From Scleroderma bovista (Eukaryota > Basidiomycota > Agaricomycetes > Boletales > Sclerodermataceae): a stretch of DNA of 64,000 nucleotides. Below the pieces are notes generated by a model. The model had not been told where the DNA came from. It ran no database searches and saw only the letters and a program-made list of their open reading frames with translations. The position numbers were made by a program, and so were the translations under genes. Shown here piece by piece: positions 1 to 12,428 of this stretch. Location of the stretch: positions 51,630 through 115,629 of the forward strand of contig JAYMGJ010000147.1 in assembly GCA_037178675.1 (NCBI GenBank), in the 5' to 3' direction. The stretch's first letter is position 1, and each line of letters begins with the position of its first letter.

Positions 1-1185
1 GAGTTCATCAATTAGACTCGCACGGAGACTGTGTTGACAGGGTTGGGTACGAATAAGGTTCTCAAGCTGCGAGAAGAGCTGTATCCGAGGTACGGCTTCA
101 AATATTGCGGATCAGCTGTTCGCCTGAGTGATCCTGTAATACGACATACCTTTGGCTGCATTTGACATAGCTGACTTGACAATAGCACCCTCCATAATTG
201 CCCGACGAGCAGCTTCACCTTCGTCCCCTCCATGTTCAGCAGCAACCATTTCGTCTGGTGGCTTCTCTTCGTTGTCGTCGATGATGATGGGGCCGCTTGT
301 ACCGTCCATATCAATATCAACTTCCATCCGTTGCTTCTTATTTGTCGGCTCGGCTCCCCCATCAAAACTAATTCCCAAGACATTCCAACGTCGGCGCATG
401 CCCTCGATGAAGTGCAATTCCATTCGGATGTACTCCCTCCAGAGGTCGATACTTTCTGCATTTAGTCGAAGGCCGCGCTGTAACAGAGCGCGCGCCGCGG
501 ATGGTGACGTGTGCGATAGCTCGTGTGATGCAGCAATAACATAGAGAGATGGAACATTTGGGTGTAATTGGAGGGCACTACATAAGTTCAGATATCGGAG
601 AAACGAATACATAGCCGGTTCGCCTCACCGTGCAGTAATTCGCCCCACTAGACTGGGTGCACCTTCCCGTTTTGCAACCTGGATATATTGTATCCAGAGA
701 CCAACATCTGCTTTGAATTTCCTCAGGGCCCGCTCAAATATGTGGAATTGTCGGCGCACAAGAGCGTAGTCGGAAATAGTGGCTTTCATTGTCGGCATGT
801 CTAAGAGACTGCATTAATATCAAAGCAGAGAAGCTGCAGAGCCATATTTACTCAATCGTTGAAGCCTCTTCCTTCGCAGCTGCTCCAATGTCATCTCGTA
901 TGCAGCATATCGCAAGAAGTCACACTTTTTAGCGATCCTGCGTACCAAAGCCATTTCAAACTGAGTTCGCTTCCTCATAATCTGCTTTACTTCAGCCTTG
1001 AGATCGACGCTATCTCAGTTGGAAGTGTATGCAGAATGTAGAGGCTCACGCACTTGGGTGAAAACACCTTTTGAAACGAGATCTTTTAGTTCTGCGAGCA
1101 TCTATGTATTTTTATTCTGGTTAACGAAGGGGGAGTGATCAATCACAGGACATACCTGCTCCTGCTGGAACTGGACCCTCTCCAT
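1..1185 (-). CDS. UTP6: U3 snoRNA-associated protein Utp6 (5' part, runs off left edge)
   Basis: Utp6 is a component of the UtpB module of the small-subunit processome, which matures 18S rRNA in the nucleolus. The ATG at 1185 opens with MERVQFQQEQMLAELKDL, the usual start of the family. Four or more introns follow (for example 113-166 and about 563-612). The exons join into KVKQIMRKRTQFEMAL, then an arginine-rich stretch, then HAT-type helical repeats with aromatic and tryptophan positions such as DVGLWIQYIQVAK and ESIDLWREYIRMELHF. About 300 residues lie in the window; the family is usually 450-600, so the C-terminal half lies beyond base 1. An acidic, lysine-rich insert sits near residues 225-265 of the visible part. 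The gene is divergent from the Ser/Pro-rich gene that starts at 1418. Family assignment is firm; exact junctions are inferred. Confidence 0.85.
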
Positions 1186-1417
1186 CTTGACTACCCCGCA
1201 CCGTGTAGTAAGGTGAGAAAGTCGTTATGTGGTCCTTGTAAATATAGGATGTCACACTTAGTTGAGCCTTATCTCCAGCTTGACTAACCTTGTGGCTTTG
1301 TGCTCGCCGCTTTAACTTATCCTTCGACAGGCATCCCCGTGGGTGTGTCCTTCCCAGTGAACGATAATCAGCTAGGTGGTGGAGACCTAAATCCTACCAC
1401 TGTTAACGCTCTTTGTG

Positions 1418-2787
1418 ATGGCACCGAAGGCTCATCGTGCTGGAGCGACTGGCCTTCCTCGCACCCACTCGCGCTCTTCGTCGAGCGGATCCTCCAAAGC
1501 TGCCCTTAACCTGAACTTCACCCAAAAGGACCCAGTGACACACAAACAGCAAGAGAGGCCCAAAAAGAATGGGTATGTCTACGAGGTGACCGCACTTTTT
1601 TTTCAGCATAGATTTGTGAAAATTGATTTCGGTTTCGGTAGCCACAGGGAAGGAATGGTACGCAACACTCTCGAACGAACGAGGGTGCGCTGCTAGCTTC
1701 AATGGAGCATCCTCTTTCCCAGCTTCATCCTTCCTTGAACCACCGTCCGCAAAACAAGGGGAAAAGCTTTACCATCGCCAGCAGTAGTGCAGACGAAGAT
1801 GATGAATGGGTATCGAGCGAGAGCGGCGCGGCGACGCCCATTAGCCCCGGTTCAGGTTCTGCAAGGTCACAAACACCAGTCGACAAGCGTATGATCTCCA
1901 GGACCGACCAACCCACTATCGACGAATTGACATATCGACCAGATACGCCCCGGGCTCAGCGTGATCATCCGTCCCTATCACGTGTACCAACCATTCGTGC
2001 GTCTGCCGAGTCACAGGGAAAGGCGTCATCACCTTCCGTTGCTGTGTCGTCCTCACGTGTGCCAATGCCCCCGCTTCCGCAGGCCATATCTTCTGTGAAT
2101 CAGGCGGAGCAGAACCACCATTCACACCTCCCTTTCACCGAGCCGTACATTATGGGGTCACGTTCGGAGACAGCGTCACCCGTCCATCGCACTCCCTTTA
2201 GACGTTCCGCTTCGACTCGCCCACCTTCAATGCACACTATGACTGACAGGTCAGACCCCCTGCATCCACACCCTTTGATTCGGGGGCAATCTCTCGGCCC
2301 TGTCGCTCCCAGATTAGAACCTCTCGCTCCATTGATGGTGATGTCCGAAGTATCCACGATTCGGACAACAACTTCCCCAACGTTACCCGGCTCCCCATCC
2401 AGCGTGACGCTGACGTACGCAGGACCTACGATGAACAGAAGAGCATCTGTTTCTTCCGCGCGCTCTGCTGCCACACTCCCTAGCCAAGGCTATTACCTTG
2501 GCAAAGGGCACGATCGTAATCGAACATTGTCTTCCATGTCCTCGACATCTTCCATCTCTGTCCAGGCGCTTGCATCCCTGGCACATCTCCCCACTACCCG
2601 ACCGCCCACGCCACAGTACACGGTACATTTCCCCCCAGCCACTTTAACCACCTACCTGGAAGCGGTTCACCCACTGCTGCCACCGCCATATTTGAATGCA
2701 CATATGTCCATTCTCACTCATCGCAGTCCGTTGAAGGAGTCATGGGATAGGGTATTTACTGCTCGGGAGCAGCAGCACCAGCGATGA
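1418..2787 (+). CDS. Ser/Pro-rich low-complexity protein, function unknown
   Basis: I do not recognise a domain with certainty. The ATG at 1418 starts MAPKAHRAGATGLPRTHSRS, followed by a basic Ser-rich segment. An intron then joins to a long exon carrying KSFTIASSSADEDDEWVSSESGA (start of an acidic patch), many SP/TP sites and proline runs, and a more ordered C-terminus (PTPQYTVHFPPATLTTYLEA, then HPLLPPPYLNAHMSILTHRS). Total is about 420 residues. The intron boundaries are unresolved: a donor at 1573 (GTATGT) or 1586 and acceptors between 1649 and 1696 give different frames; 1586 to about 1649 keeps frame. The tail overlaps nothing and the gene converges on the Rds1-like gene. The acidic WVSSESGA patch resembles fungal Mks1/DUF3295-type regulators, but that is a weak guess. 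Confidence 0.6.
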
Positions 2788-3153
2788 CGCAAATGATTTA
2801 GCTCGTCAAGAGAGCAGAAAGGAATGACTTCTATTTACTCGTTTGATACCCTCGATACTCCGCGATTTATTAAATATTTTCTATCCATACCATTATTCAC
2901 TGTGCACCGTCATCCATCGGATTCGGTGTTGCAGCTCTATAGTTGTAACAATAGTGTAGCTTGGAGCGACACTGCTTTAGCATATTGCAATACCGTTGTC
3001 TGCACGACTTGTGTACATTTGTAGCGATCTACTACATTCTAGTCTGTAGGTGTCCATGGCACATGTCCGAACATACACAATGTAGGAAGCGAAAATGAAA
3101 ATGAAATAGACAAGAACAACGTGCGTCAGTCAATTATTGCGGTCTCGTTCAAC
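2788..3153. other. Convergent 3' intergenic stretch
   Basis: This stretch lies between two converging genes and should hold both 3' UTRs. It is AT-richer than its flanks. One open frame of 66 codons (2824-3024) lacks coding character. I see no RNA gene or repeat. Confidence 0.5.
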
Positions 3154-4591
3154 TCAACCCGCCTGATAGATGGCAGGCCCAGCAACGATGCGAGGATTCA
3201 CAAGGGATAAATTATAAGGGGTGACGTATGGGTTGTCGTCCGTGAGGGCAACGAACCTGCACAGGTGCGAAACTTAGCGAGGTAGTGATGACAGGGTGGG
3301 AAACTAACATAGTGTCATTGAAAATGGGAGCAGTGTTATCACCGAAGACGCAACCATCAGGCTGCTTAGCGCTGGCGGTGTAATTGTCGATGTTATACAA
3401 GGGTGTATACGTCGCATTCAACTGGGAGACCCAGAGCGCATACTGTCCTCCATTTTTAGCATCCACGAAACTTCAAATAAGGAGCGACACACCTTAGCCG
3501 GACCAGCGGAGGTGGTGGTCGTGTACTTTTTGTCATAGCTGACCTGCTGGCCAGGTTCATCCCACTTGAAATGAACCTCGTACCCGGGATACGAAATCGC
3601 CGAGACATTCGTTGACACCGCAGCCTTGCTGTCAGATCTGATAGCATTGGGGTTGTTCTAGAAGCGTTATTTGATCAGCGACAACCTTGGCCCTTGGATA
3701 CAGAAAGCGAACACTTACCGTGATAGTCAGATAAGGGAAGATCTGCCACTTGATATACGGGTTCTCCTCGGGACAAGTAACGAGGTAGGGTGACAACAGT
3801 GTCCATGCCCAAGCTTGGGGAATTCCAGCGATGAACCAGACCGCCATTGGGAAGAGCCCTTGGAGTTGGCGGAAGGCCATCTGCTGCCTGGCCTCAGTGG
3901 TGATAGAATTGAGGAGCAATTCGGCGGGAGCGCGGTTGTCAAGGTGGGGCAAAAAGCCATAAACACCAGATTCACCCCAACGAGTCAACTGAACCGAAAA
4001 TGAGCACACCTCTTCAAGGCAAGAGGAATGCTTGCCTTTTGACAGAAATCAAAGAACTCGCGGACAGTGTTAAAGGGGTACTGGTACTTGCATGGTTTCG
4101 CGCCGTCCGCTATTGCTAAAATCAACACGTGGAAGGGGACAACAAGATGTACCCCAAACATACGGTAGATGAGGTTAGTGATCATTTCAGCGTGGCCGAC
4201 TTCCTGATCAGCCATGTATTCGATCAGGAAACGATACTCAGCGCTAAGGCCAGCATCTAAGAACTCCTGTTCTGAGAACCTGGCTAGACCATAGTGAAAG
4301 AGGTCCAGCTCAATGTACTCTTGATTGAGAGCCAAGTTCTGTGAGCGTTGTTACATAAGTTGTAATAGCAGAAGTCAAACACAACGGCACCAGTGACTGG
4401 AAGTCGAAATCACTCAAGGTGTGATATATAGGTGGCGGAGAATCAGGGGAGACATCAACACCACCAGAAGGTGGTGAAGGCGGCGGAGGGGCAGCACGGC
4501 CAAGTTCAGGCGGGGCGGCATAAACCTGGCTAGGTGGGGCGGCACAAGCAAGGCCGCAAAGTACGACCATACCGACGAGTGTTCTGAACAT
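3154..4591 (-). CDS. Rds1-like secreted protein with ferritin-like domain
   Basis: The ATG at 4591 begins a signal peptide (MFRTLVGMVVLCGLACA) followed by a Pro/Ala-rich linker. The next exon has the ferritin-like four-helix domain (PF13668 type): QEYIELDLFHYGLARFSEQE and a DQEVGHAEM helix with an ExxH pair. The tail carries a beta-rich region and ends VAGPAIYQAG. Five or more exons join in frame; the last intron is about 3252-3310 (donor GTTAGT). About 375 residues, normal for fungal Rds1-type proteins, which are linked to stress and glucose or ammonium limitation in Schizosaccharomyces pombe. It is probably extracellular or wall-associated. Whether it binds metal cannot be told by eye. Two proline-rich repeats near residues 25-55 look like a flexible stalk. 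Confidence 0.8.
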
Positions 4592-5083
4592 CTCAAGGGG
4601 GTGAGGGCAACACCAACATATGTCTCGCAACTGCCTTTTAAACCTGCTTCAAGTGTGGGGTGCCCAAATTGATAAAAGCTTCTCGCTCCAGAGTGACGGT
4701 CGAGTTGCATCATTTATGCCCCTAATAAGATCCATATTATCAACCGGGCCGGGTACCACGATCCTCCTATGAGAGTCATACCTTTTCCGGATGAATCCCC
4801 AACCCCAGTACTTTAAAATCGACGCGATGATTATGATACTAAGAGTCGACTGCCTTGTCCGCTTGTAAGATCGAGCTCATTTTCTGAACTTACGGCTAGG
4901 AAAAGAGAATCAGATGAATTTCAAGACGTCTAGATTTTCGTAAGATTCTAAATACAAGCATACCAAAATAGATAGAAAATTGTGTCCTACATACCGTCCG
5001 TGAAGGGCAAAGTCAAGTTGGTGGCAGCGAAAATATGTTGCAACAAATACGACCACCGTAACTAAGTCGAACCCATCACGCAG
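4592..5083. other. Intergenic region upstream of the Rds1-like gene
   Basis: About 490 bp between two tandem minus-strand genes. It should hold the promoter of the Rds1-like gene and the 3' end signals of the gene at 5084-6736. I see no further gene. Confidence 0.4.
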
Positions 5084-6736
5084 TCAATGGGTGGTCGGTT
5101 CGATATGAGCTTCCAACCACTTCACTAGTAATTTGTCTCCAAGACCGGAGTCCTGTTGCTTGCGTAGTGGGTCGAGAACTTTGAGACCGATAGCATTTCC
5201 ACACTCATCCGCTGGCCCGAACCCCGACAAACACCCTTTCCTATATTCTTCTTCGGCAACGTTGGCGAGAGATGCAACCGTGGTGCTTGCTACCGATGGA
5301 CGCTCTCCACTGAATTGGCCCCGGAGGAGAACAGGTAAGGCAACGAGAACCGGAAGCTCTCCCGTCAGAGAATAGACTTCAGTAGAGACTTCCTCGAAGG
5401 ACTTGTTCAATGCAAAGAATGGGTTGTCCGCAGCCTCAAGTAGGGCCACGAGAATCTTCAGATCCTCAAATGCTTCGTCCACCGCCTCACGAGCAACCTT
5501 TGTAGCCTCGTCCTGAACAGGAGGTCGAGGAAGGAGTAACATGAGTTCATACAATACTTTTGCATCAGTGGCTGCCGTTGGTGTAACAGTAATCGTCGGT
5601 GGCGACGGCGGTCGGGAAGGTGGTAACTTGAGCACAAATCGTCCCGGTGGTGGTGTAACAGGTGGTGTACCCCCGGATGATGCTGGCTGTCTCTTCAACA
5701 GACTAGGCAGAGCTCGTGGAGAGCCAGGAGAAGCTGGGGACGGTAATGCATATGGACGATGGGACAACGCAACCAACGCCCTCCACAACACTGATATCAA
5801 GAACATAGCAAGCGCGGCCTGAGAGGGCAACGACACTGTATACCTTGACAGTGCCTTAGCGTATACAGGCATTAATCCTTGTAGCGCAGTAATGGAGGGA
5901 TGGAGCGCGGGCCCTATTTTGGTACCTGTCTTGGCTACCGTCACCGCGACTGGACTTTCGAGTGCATCAATCAGGGGCACCAGACTTGACTTGATGCCAC
6001 TGATCAAGGGATTAATAACTCGTGCAATTAGCGACACAAGTCCTTCGCGAATAGGCTTCAAACTGTCCCCGCGCGTATCCTTATCGAGACCGAGACCAAA
6101 TTCGTCGAAACTTGTCAGAAGTTCCCCGGCGAAGTCAGTAACAGCGAGGGCATGCAACTGCGTTGCATTGAGATTTGGTACCTGAACGGTGGGCGCTGAT
6201 GGCAGTAGAAATGCAGGGGAGGAAAGTAGGGGCAAGAGCATGGCTGATAAATTGCTCAGCAACACCGACAGAGGTTTGTGAAGAGAGCGCAACGCGGCCT
6301 TGTACAAGTGGCTGTTGTCTCGCGTGGCCTTCAATTCACTAACAAGAACATTCACAGGAGTAAAGTGGAGGGAGGGATATGACACTTACGAGGCGATGAC
6401 CAGCCCAAGGGCACGACCCCGTCCGGCGGGAATGGGTCGTTTGCCCCCCACGAGTTCACCAGGGTGAGCAGGACCTGATGGCTGTGCGAGTGCTTTAGAG
6501 ACCGCTTCACTAAGCTTCAAGTTGAGGGCTTCCAGGTAAGATCCATCGTGAACCAGTGGAGCTGGAGCCGAGCCAGGTGGAGCTATCACTGTAACGGATG
6601 ACGTCCGCCTAAAACCACCAAAGGGTAGTTTGTTGAGTGGTCGAGCGCCGTTGGCTGTGTCTAGTCGAGGAGGGGCTGGCGAGCTGGGTCGGCTGGTGGG
6701 CCGGAAAAGGGATGGGTGCTTGAGGGCGTAGTTCAT
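5084..6736 (-). CDS. Orphan protein, Pro/Ser-rich with helical segments
   Basis: Not recognised. The ATG at 6736 starts MNYALKHPSLFRPTSRPSSP. One intron (about 6338-6387, donor GTAAGT, acceptor TTGTTAG) joins exon 1 to a long exon in frame (VIASELKATRD). The protein is about 530 residues. Residues 120-340 are rich in Leu/Ala helices (KPLSVLLSNLSAMLLPLL, SQAALAMFLISVLWRALVAL) that could be amphipathic or membrane-associated. A proline-rich linker (about 345-400) precedes another helical block that ends LLVKWLEAHIEPTTH. No catalytic motif is evident. The long clean frames and the in-frame splice make it a real gene. Confidence 0.7.
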
Positions 6737-7268
6737 CGTGGATAATATCTGGAAGTATAGTCTAATGGATGAAGGTTTTCCGCGTTGTGTGTTTGTTCTA
6801 GGAACTATGGTGGTCCCAGTTTTGACGACTTGGCACCAAGAAGTGAGAGGGGCCTATCCCATGAGCAGGAAATATGGGCCAGAAGAGCGCTTAAGAAATG
6901 GCTTAGGTCCTAAGGTGGGCGGTCAGTGTTGAGGAGAGAGGTTGCGACAGGTCCGAAGAGAATAAGATGGCGAATCAAGTACGGTGTGCTGCGAGGAACG
7001 TTCGTTAGTTCCGGGAAAGGGCAGGAGGACATATCCAACCCACATGTTAAGCGGATCCAAGATCATAGATTTCCGAAGAGAAAGCTCAGAGCAATTTGTT
7101 GGTTGAGGTCGAGTGGATGAACTCGAAGGAAGAATCCTTGCTGAAAATTTGCTTTCAATCGTTTTTGTATGTCAGCACTATGCTTTTCACACGGTATGCC
7201 CCTACTGCATGCTATGCCTGACTCAATCCTGCTGGTCTGCTATGTCATACAACCATCGCGGTCTACAT
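6737..7268. other. Intergenic region with no convincing gene
   Basis: About 530 bp. Two overlapping 64-codon open frames on the plus strand (6738-7120) have no recognisable composition and I treat them as chance. It should hold the promoter of the gene starting at 6736 and the 3' UTR of the adaptin gene. Confidence 0.4.
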
Positions 7269-10200
7269 TCAGACGTCTTCTAGAAGCCTCTTGATCGTAA
7301 TACGCAGGTCCAGGTCATCACACCGCAATTTCCACAAGCAGCTGTCATCATCGCCGTCCCGGAGGCGCAGGGCGGCATATTTGCCACCGGGTAGTAGCCG
7401 AATAACCAGGACTTTAAGTTCACCTGTGGAAACAACAAAAGATAAGAAAATAACCAGATAGCAAAGAAAACCGGGCAGAGCTAACCTTCAAAGGGTGACT
7501 GGTCAACGGCAATGACACGCATGTGGTGTTGCAAAGATTGCAGCAGCCTCACTATGGCGTCCATGGACACTTCACACCAGCCTCGCACGTTTGAATTCTC
7601 CATGGAGTTCCATATCTCCTCAAAATCGGGTTCCGGAGAGTTGTCCGCGCACTCCGTCCCAGTGCACGGTGAATCTAGCGCGATTAAATCTACCCTCAAT
7701 GCCTTGTTTTCTTATAAGTAAAAGTTGAATATCAGTATGTATCGCACCTTATCATCCATTCTCGCTTTATCTGAACGATGAGACGCTTTATTGATCTGCT
7801 TGCCAGTGGTTTCAGTTGGCCGCAATAGGTATATACAATAAGGCCGTACATGAACGTTGTCAAGCGGAGGCTCTGCAGCTAGGTGTGTCATTTCCACGGG
7901 TGTCACCATACGTGCCAGTTCGTTCAGATATATTGAGGTGCCGTCTTCACCTGACGTAATGTTCTGTGGACTGATTGAAGGACCCTCAGCCTGCTGCAAA
8001 CTAAGGAGATGTCGGAGACTGGGCACGGGTTGAGGTGCCGCATATGCATCATATCGTAGCTTGTTTGAAGTTGTCCCAGCTCGGGGGTGTGTTCGCCTGG
8101 GACTATCTGGAGCCAGTTGAGGGGACAAATCGCCAACGGAGCTCGGCTGATAATTTGTTACTGCAGACACGAAGTCTGGTAGCTTGTGTTCTCATCAATG
8201 TCCGCAACGTGGTGTGCGAAGTGGTCGACGTACAGAGGACGAAAATGCACGACATACTATATCATTGACGATATGCCTTTGCAGAGATAAAGTAATGAAT
8301 TGATCACATCGCTGAGAAAACTCATAAGTTCCTGAACTCCACAACTAGTTATTTGCTTACTCTTCGTATATGTCTCCCTGCAAATTGGGACAACTCCTGG
8401 ACGGCCGTATATACTTCCTGAGGCACTTTATCACACTCGGCTGACAACCGCAACATGCATAGCAAACATGCATCCTGTACAGAAGCTGACCACGAGTACG
8501 GATGATCAACCTTTACAGGTATTTATTTTTTACTCACGGGCAAGTAAGTCGAGCTTTGTCGCCATTCCACGAATGATCTCCAATGGGGACGCCGAAACCT
8601 TGCCACAATATTCGCACAAAAGAGCACAAATGACAACCATTAATGTTGGCCCGATATGAACTTCCACCTCTGCAGCAAAAATAGCGAGTGCGGTCACAAA
8701 AGAGACTTGTGAAGTCGTTTCCACTGTACACAGCTCAAAAAGTCAAGGAGTTAAAGAAGAAGCAAAACTTACTATCTCGGACACGGTTGAGAATCCTCTC
8801 AACACAATTCTCTAGCACAGGTAGAGCCCGTTCTTTGCCTTCGACAGTTGCGAATAACTCTTTGAGTTGCCTCGCATATTGTTCTGAATCTTCTTGGCAT
8901 TGGATCTCAGTGATGTCAAGTAGACGAGAGACGTGTTCTCCTTTCATAGTCACAGAGGGGCCGAGTGGCATCTGCTGCACGAGCTGGGTGTAATAAGCCG
9001 TGATTATGCCTGGGTCGACAGAATAAAGTACTTTAAGCGTCTGCAACAATCGTTGATCAGTCTCGGAACGCCATCTAAGGCTAACAGCTCACCATCTTCC
9101 TGATCAAGCCATCTTGAGAATCTAGAAGTTTTATGATCTGTTGAACTTCCCATTCGTCAAACACAGCTGCACTCCCCGTGGAATTCCCTGCCCATGTACT
9201 TGGATCAAGGCAACTCAGACAGAATATAAATATATACTGTTCGTTCGGATCCCCAGATGTGAGTAAGTGGCGGATGGCAGCCGCAGGCGAATATGACAAC
9301 TCAGCCTGGGACTGACAGACCGCGTCCGAAGTGACGGTAGATAACAATGAAAATGCATCAACAAGAGCTGTGCTAAACTCAGGCGAGGTAAGCGAATTGT
9401 GAAACGACTTACCTTGATTGGGGGGGTCTGAAGAACGTTTGATCACATCGAGAACAAGCGAGATATTCACGGGATCTAGGCTATATGCTAATTAATGGAA
9501 TCCAAAGGAGCCAGAGATAAACCACAAACTTCGCCTTTCCATTACGAAGCGCCCTAAGAATGGCGTGGATCAAATCCGCGTTGCCAGACAAATCATGTCG
9601 TAAACGAGAGTTCAGTAGCTTAGCCAGGGACTCAGACTGAGGCTAAGGAGCTGATCAGAAAGATATACACCCAAAAGAACCTGCTCACTTTACTAGCCAA
9701 CATAAGCGCAGACGTTATAACTTTAGAAGCGGACGAGTGGCTGGCATCGGCAAGCACCTCCTCTAGGTGTTGGACATAGTCGAGCTCTTTACCAAAAAGA
9801 ATATAATAGACCATATAGGCGCGCCGGCGAACCAAGTCACTGCGATTTAATAGTCGACAGGGCTGATAGAGGGAAGCGGTCCTTTGGCTCACTTTTTGTC
9901 ATGGAGGAGGGACTGGAGGCGTGTATGGACTGCCGGTGCAACGTCCTCATTCGGCATTTGCATAAGCACATCCATAGCAAGACATATGCGACCAACTGAG
10001 GCACTCTCGAGGTCCTTGGGATACCTTAGATATTAACATCCAAGTATTCAGCCATGCTCACCTTTCGTAGGGTATTCACCAGCATGAGCTGGAGCTCGTG
10101 GTCTGGTGGCATTAGTTCTACACAGAATGTATAGCCTGTACCAAGGTCAAGCGGATTCTGAAGGCTTCGGTCATCGACGCGTACCAATCCTCTTATCCAA

Positions 10201-10539
10201 TACGCTTCGACCTTGTTCTGCCAAATTTATGGCGTGGCGGAATGCAAAGTTCAGGTCGCCCGGCGAAGTTGTAGTGAGAGCCATGGTACAGTATAGCAGT
10301 AAGATCAAGGATTCCTTGCATGCTTTCTGCGAACCATAAACGATTTAGCGAGGGCCCCGATGCTTGTCAACACGACGCACGATAGATAAACGGGGTTGCT
10401 CCAAGGTAGTTCGAATGACTTGGATTTCACTCAGAAGAGTCTGGTCGGCAGCTTGGGCGGACGAGGCAACCTCGACTCTGCGAATGAGACTGTAATGCAC
10501 GCGACTCATCGCGCCTGACGAGAGAAATGGCACGTCCAT
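7269..10539 (-). CDS. AP-4 complex subunit epsilon-like large adaptin
   Basis: Large subunit of an adaptor complex that sorts cargo at the trans-Golgi. The ATG at 10539 starts MDVPFLSSGAMSRVHYSLIR. Exons give the adaptin trunk: GDLNFAFRHAINLAEQG, then DHELQLMLVNTLRKDLES, then a VRRRAYMVYYILFG helix and YVQHLEEVLAD. The VRRRA plus VQH spacing fits epsilon better than gamma, alpha or delta adaptin. Later HEAT-like helices include LLCMLRLSAECDKVPQEVY and RRRCDQFITLSLQRHIVNDI (trunk end). A hinge (YDAYAAPQPVPSLR) and an ear-like C-terminus ending LRITIKRLLEDV follow. About ten short introns; the one near 7703-7747 is 45 nt. About 870 residues, slightly shorter than plant AP-4 epsilon. It shares a 152-bp divergent promoter with Bub2. 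Subunit type could be wrong; adaptin family is firm. Confidence 0.78.
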
Positions 10540-10691
10540 GGTCCTTCAAATCTTGATGTTGGGGCGGATAGGATCTAACGTCGGTCTTGAGCGTAAGAAA
10601 CACCTCGCCCTCAGCAGCACTAACGAGTGTCTCTATTGGGAGCATCAACGCTGGGCGCTTGTCGCACGCAGTGCCAAACACATATCCCTCC
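10540..10691. promoter_or_regulatory. Divergent promoter between AP-4 epsilon-like gene and BUB2
   Basis: Only 152 bp separate the start codons of the minus-strand adaptin (10539) and the plus-strand Bub2 gene (10692). Both 5' UTRs and core promoters must lie here or overlap the coding regions. I see no TATA box. Confidence 0.5.
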
Positions 10692-11951
10692 ATGTCTCCC
10701 TCAGACAAGGCAGCAGCAGCAGCCGCACATTCCCTTAACAAGATCCTGAACCAACCGAAGTCGTCCAAGTCTAAACGTTCCGGAGATGCCGACGAGAGCA
10801 TTAAAAAGCTCAGGCGCTTGATTTTGGTGGAGGGTATCCCATCTGCAGTTGTCCGTCGCAGCCACATCTGCCATAACCGCTTGGACTCATCTTCTGATTC
10901 AAATAGGACCCGACCCTCCGCCCTCGGATATGGAAGATTTTGCTGAGAGTAGACAGTATTTCGGCAGAGACCTTCTTGCAATATGTTTCTAGGGGACCAT
11001 GCGAGGTCAGGGAGAAAATAAGGAACGACACTTTCAGGTAACCGCTTACCCGTCTCTAAGCACTATCAACCCAACCACATGCAGGACTCTGGCAACTGAT
11101 CGCGGGTTCAAAGAGCGTGTGCGCGAAGACATGCTAGTTCGCCTTCTAGACGCCTTCGTATGGCGGAATCATGGTAGGCAATGGCCACATCGTTATCGGG
11201 CTGGACACCTTTTTATACTGTCTACCACTTCTTCTAGACAGACAAGAGACACAACAGCTGGGCTTCACATATGTGCAGGGGATGAACGTACTTGCTGCCC
11301 CATTCCTGTACACCATGCCCTCTGAACTCGAAGCATTCTTCTGTTTCGCCAAGTTTATAGAGGAGGCATGTCCTTTGTATGTCCAACCCACCCTCGAAGG
11401 GGTGCACAAGGGGCTCAAGGTCTGTCTTTTGATGTTCTTTCAGTTTCGTGATGAGCTTATGGTCCCAGCTGCTCGATCGGTGTTTAAAGATTGTGGACCC
11501 TGAACTTTTCAACTACCTTCGGATGAAAAACCTCTCCGCAGAGATATATGCCTTTCCTTGTCCGTCGTTCCTCGTTTCTGCTGGAACCTTGTCATTGATT
11601 CTTCTGTTCACTGTAGCGGTGCTCACGCTATGTGCATGTACGCCTCCATTAGACCAAGTCCTCCGATTATGGGACTTTTTACTCGCATTCGGGGTACACC
11701 TGAACGTTTTGTGCGTTATCGCACAGCTGCTACTCATGCGAGATGAAGTTATGAGTTCCTCGAGGTAATCCGTTGAATTTTCATAGTGGATTGATGCTGA
11801 GCCCTCCAGCAGCCCTATGAGACTTTTAAGAACATTCCCCCCACTCGAAGCCACTCCCGTTGTTGGAATCGCTGTTACACTCGTTAGAGATCTACCTGCA
11901 GATCTCTACGATGAGTTGGTGCGACATCCATATGAAATACGCGACGTATAA
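10692..11951 (+). CDS. BUB2: Bub2/Cdc16-type TBC GTPase-activating protein
   Basis: With Bfa1/Byr4, Bub2 forms the GAP for the Tem1/Spg1 GTPase at spindle poles and restrains mitotic exit or septation. The ATG at 10692 starts MSPSDKAAAAAAHSLNKI. KKLRRLILVEGIPS and LRPRIWKILLRVDSIS open the TBC domain. IRNDTFRTLATDRGF holds the arginine-finger region, split by an intron with donor at about 11037. FTYVQGMNVLAAPFLYTMPS holds the glutamine finger. The Bub2-specific SELEAFFCFAKFIEEACPLY, then VQPTLEGVHKGLK, and PPLDQVLRLWDFLLAFGVHL follow. It ends LVRHPYEIRDV at 11951. At least five introns. About 330 residues, normal for the family. The first intron (about 10843-10894) has an unusual GTTGTC donor, so that junction is tentative. 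Confidence 0.88.
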
Positions 11952-12428
11952 TACTTCACCGGAGAAAAAATTGCAACGTCTATGACTGTATCTGCATTTC
12001 ACGTAGCATACCATAGCTGAAACTTCAAGCTCACTGTGTGTACGTCGTTATCTCGTTAATCCACTTGAATGAATCCTGTCCCGGGGAAGCCTATTCGAGT
12101 GAACCAGGTTAATCGTGCCTTTATCCCAAGGTTCAATCCAAGATCAATCAGGACGCTTGTACAACGACAACTGTGTATAGTAAGTCTTGTAGCCGCTTTA
12201 TTACCGAAAGTTTGAATATTATCTGAAGTCACTCGGGTAGTTCGTATGTGCGGATTTTTGAATCGTTTGCTCGTCATGCATTGCTTTGGTGATTGTCACA
12301 CAGCAGACAGAGTAAACCATGCATTTAACGCCGCTTGCTTAAAGGTGTGATTCAAGCAGCAGTGCTCTAAGTACACCTTGATCTAATCCTAGGGCAATCC
12401 TATCCATAGCCCAGTCCTCAGCTGGTAA
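11952..12428. other. Convergent 3' intergenic stretch
   Basis: About 480 bp between the converging Bub2 and nucleoside hydrolase genes. It should hold the two 3' UTRs. I see no RNA gene or convincing ORF. Confidence 0.4.

Noticed and set aside
1415..1696. 93-codon plus-strand frame overlapping the first exon of the Ser/Pro-rich gene
   Set aside because: It reads through the likely intron; only the first part is coding.
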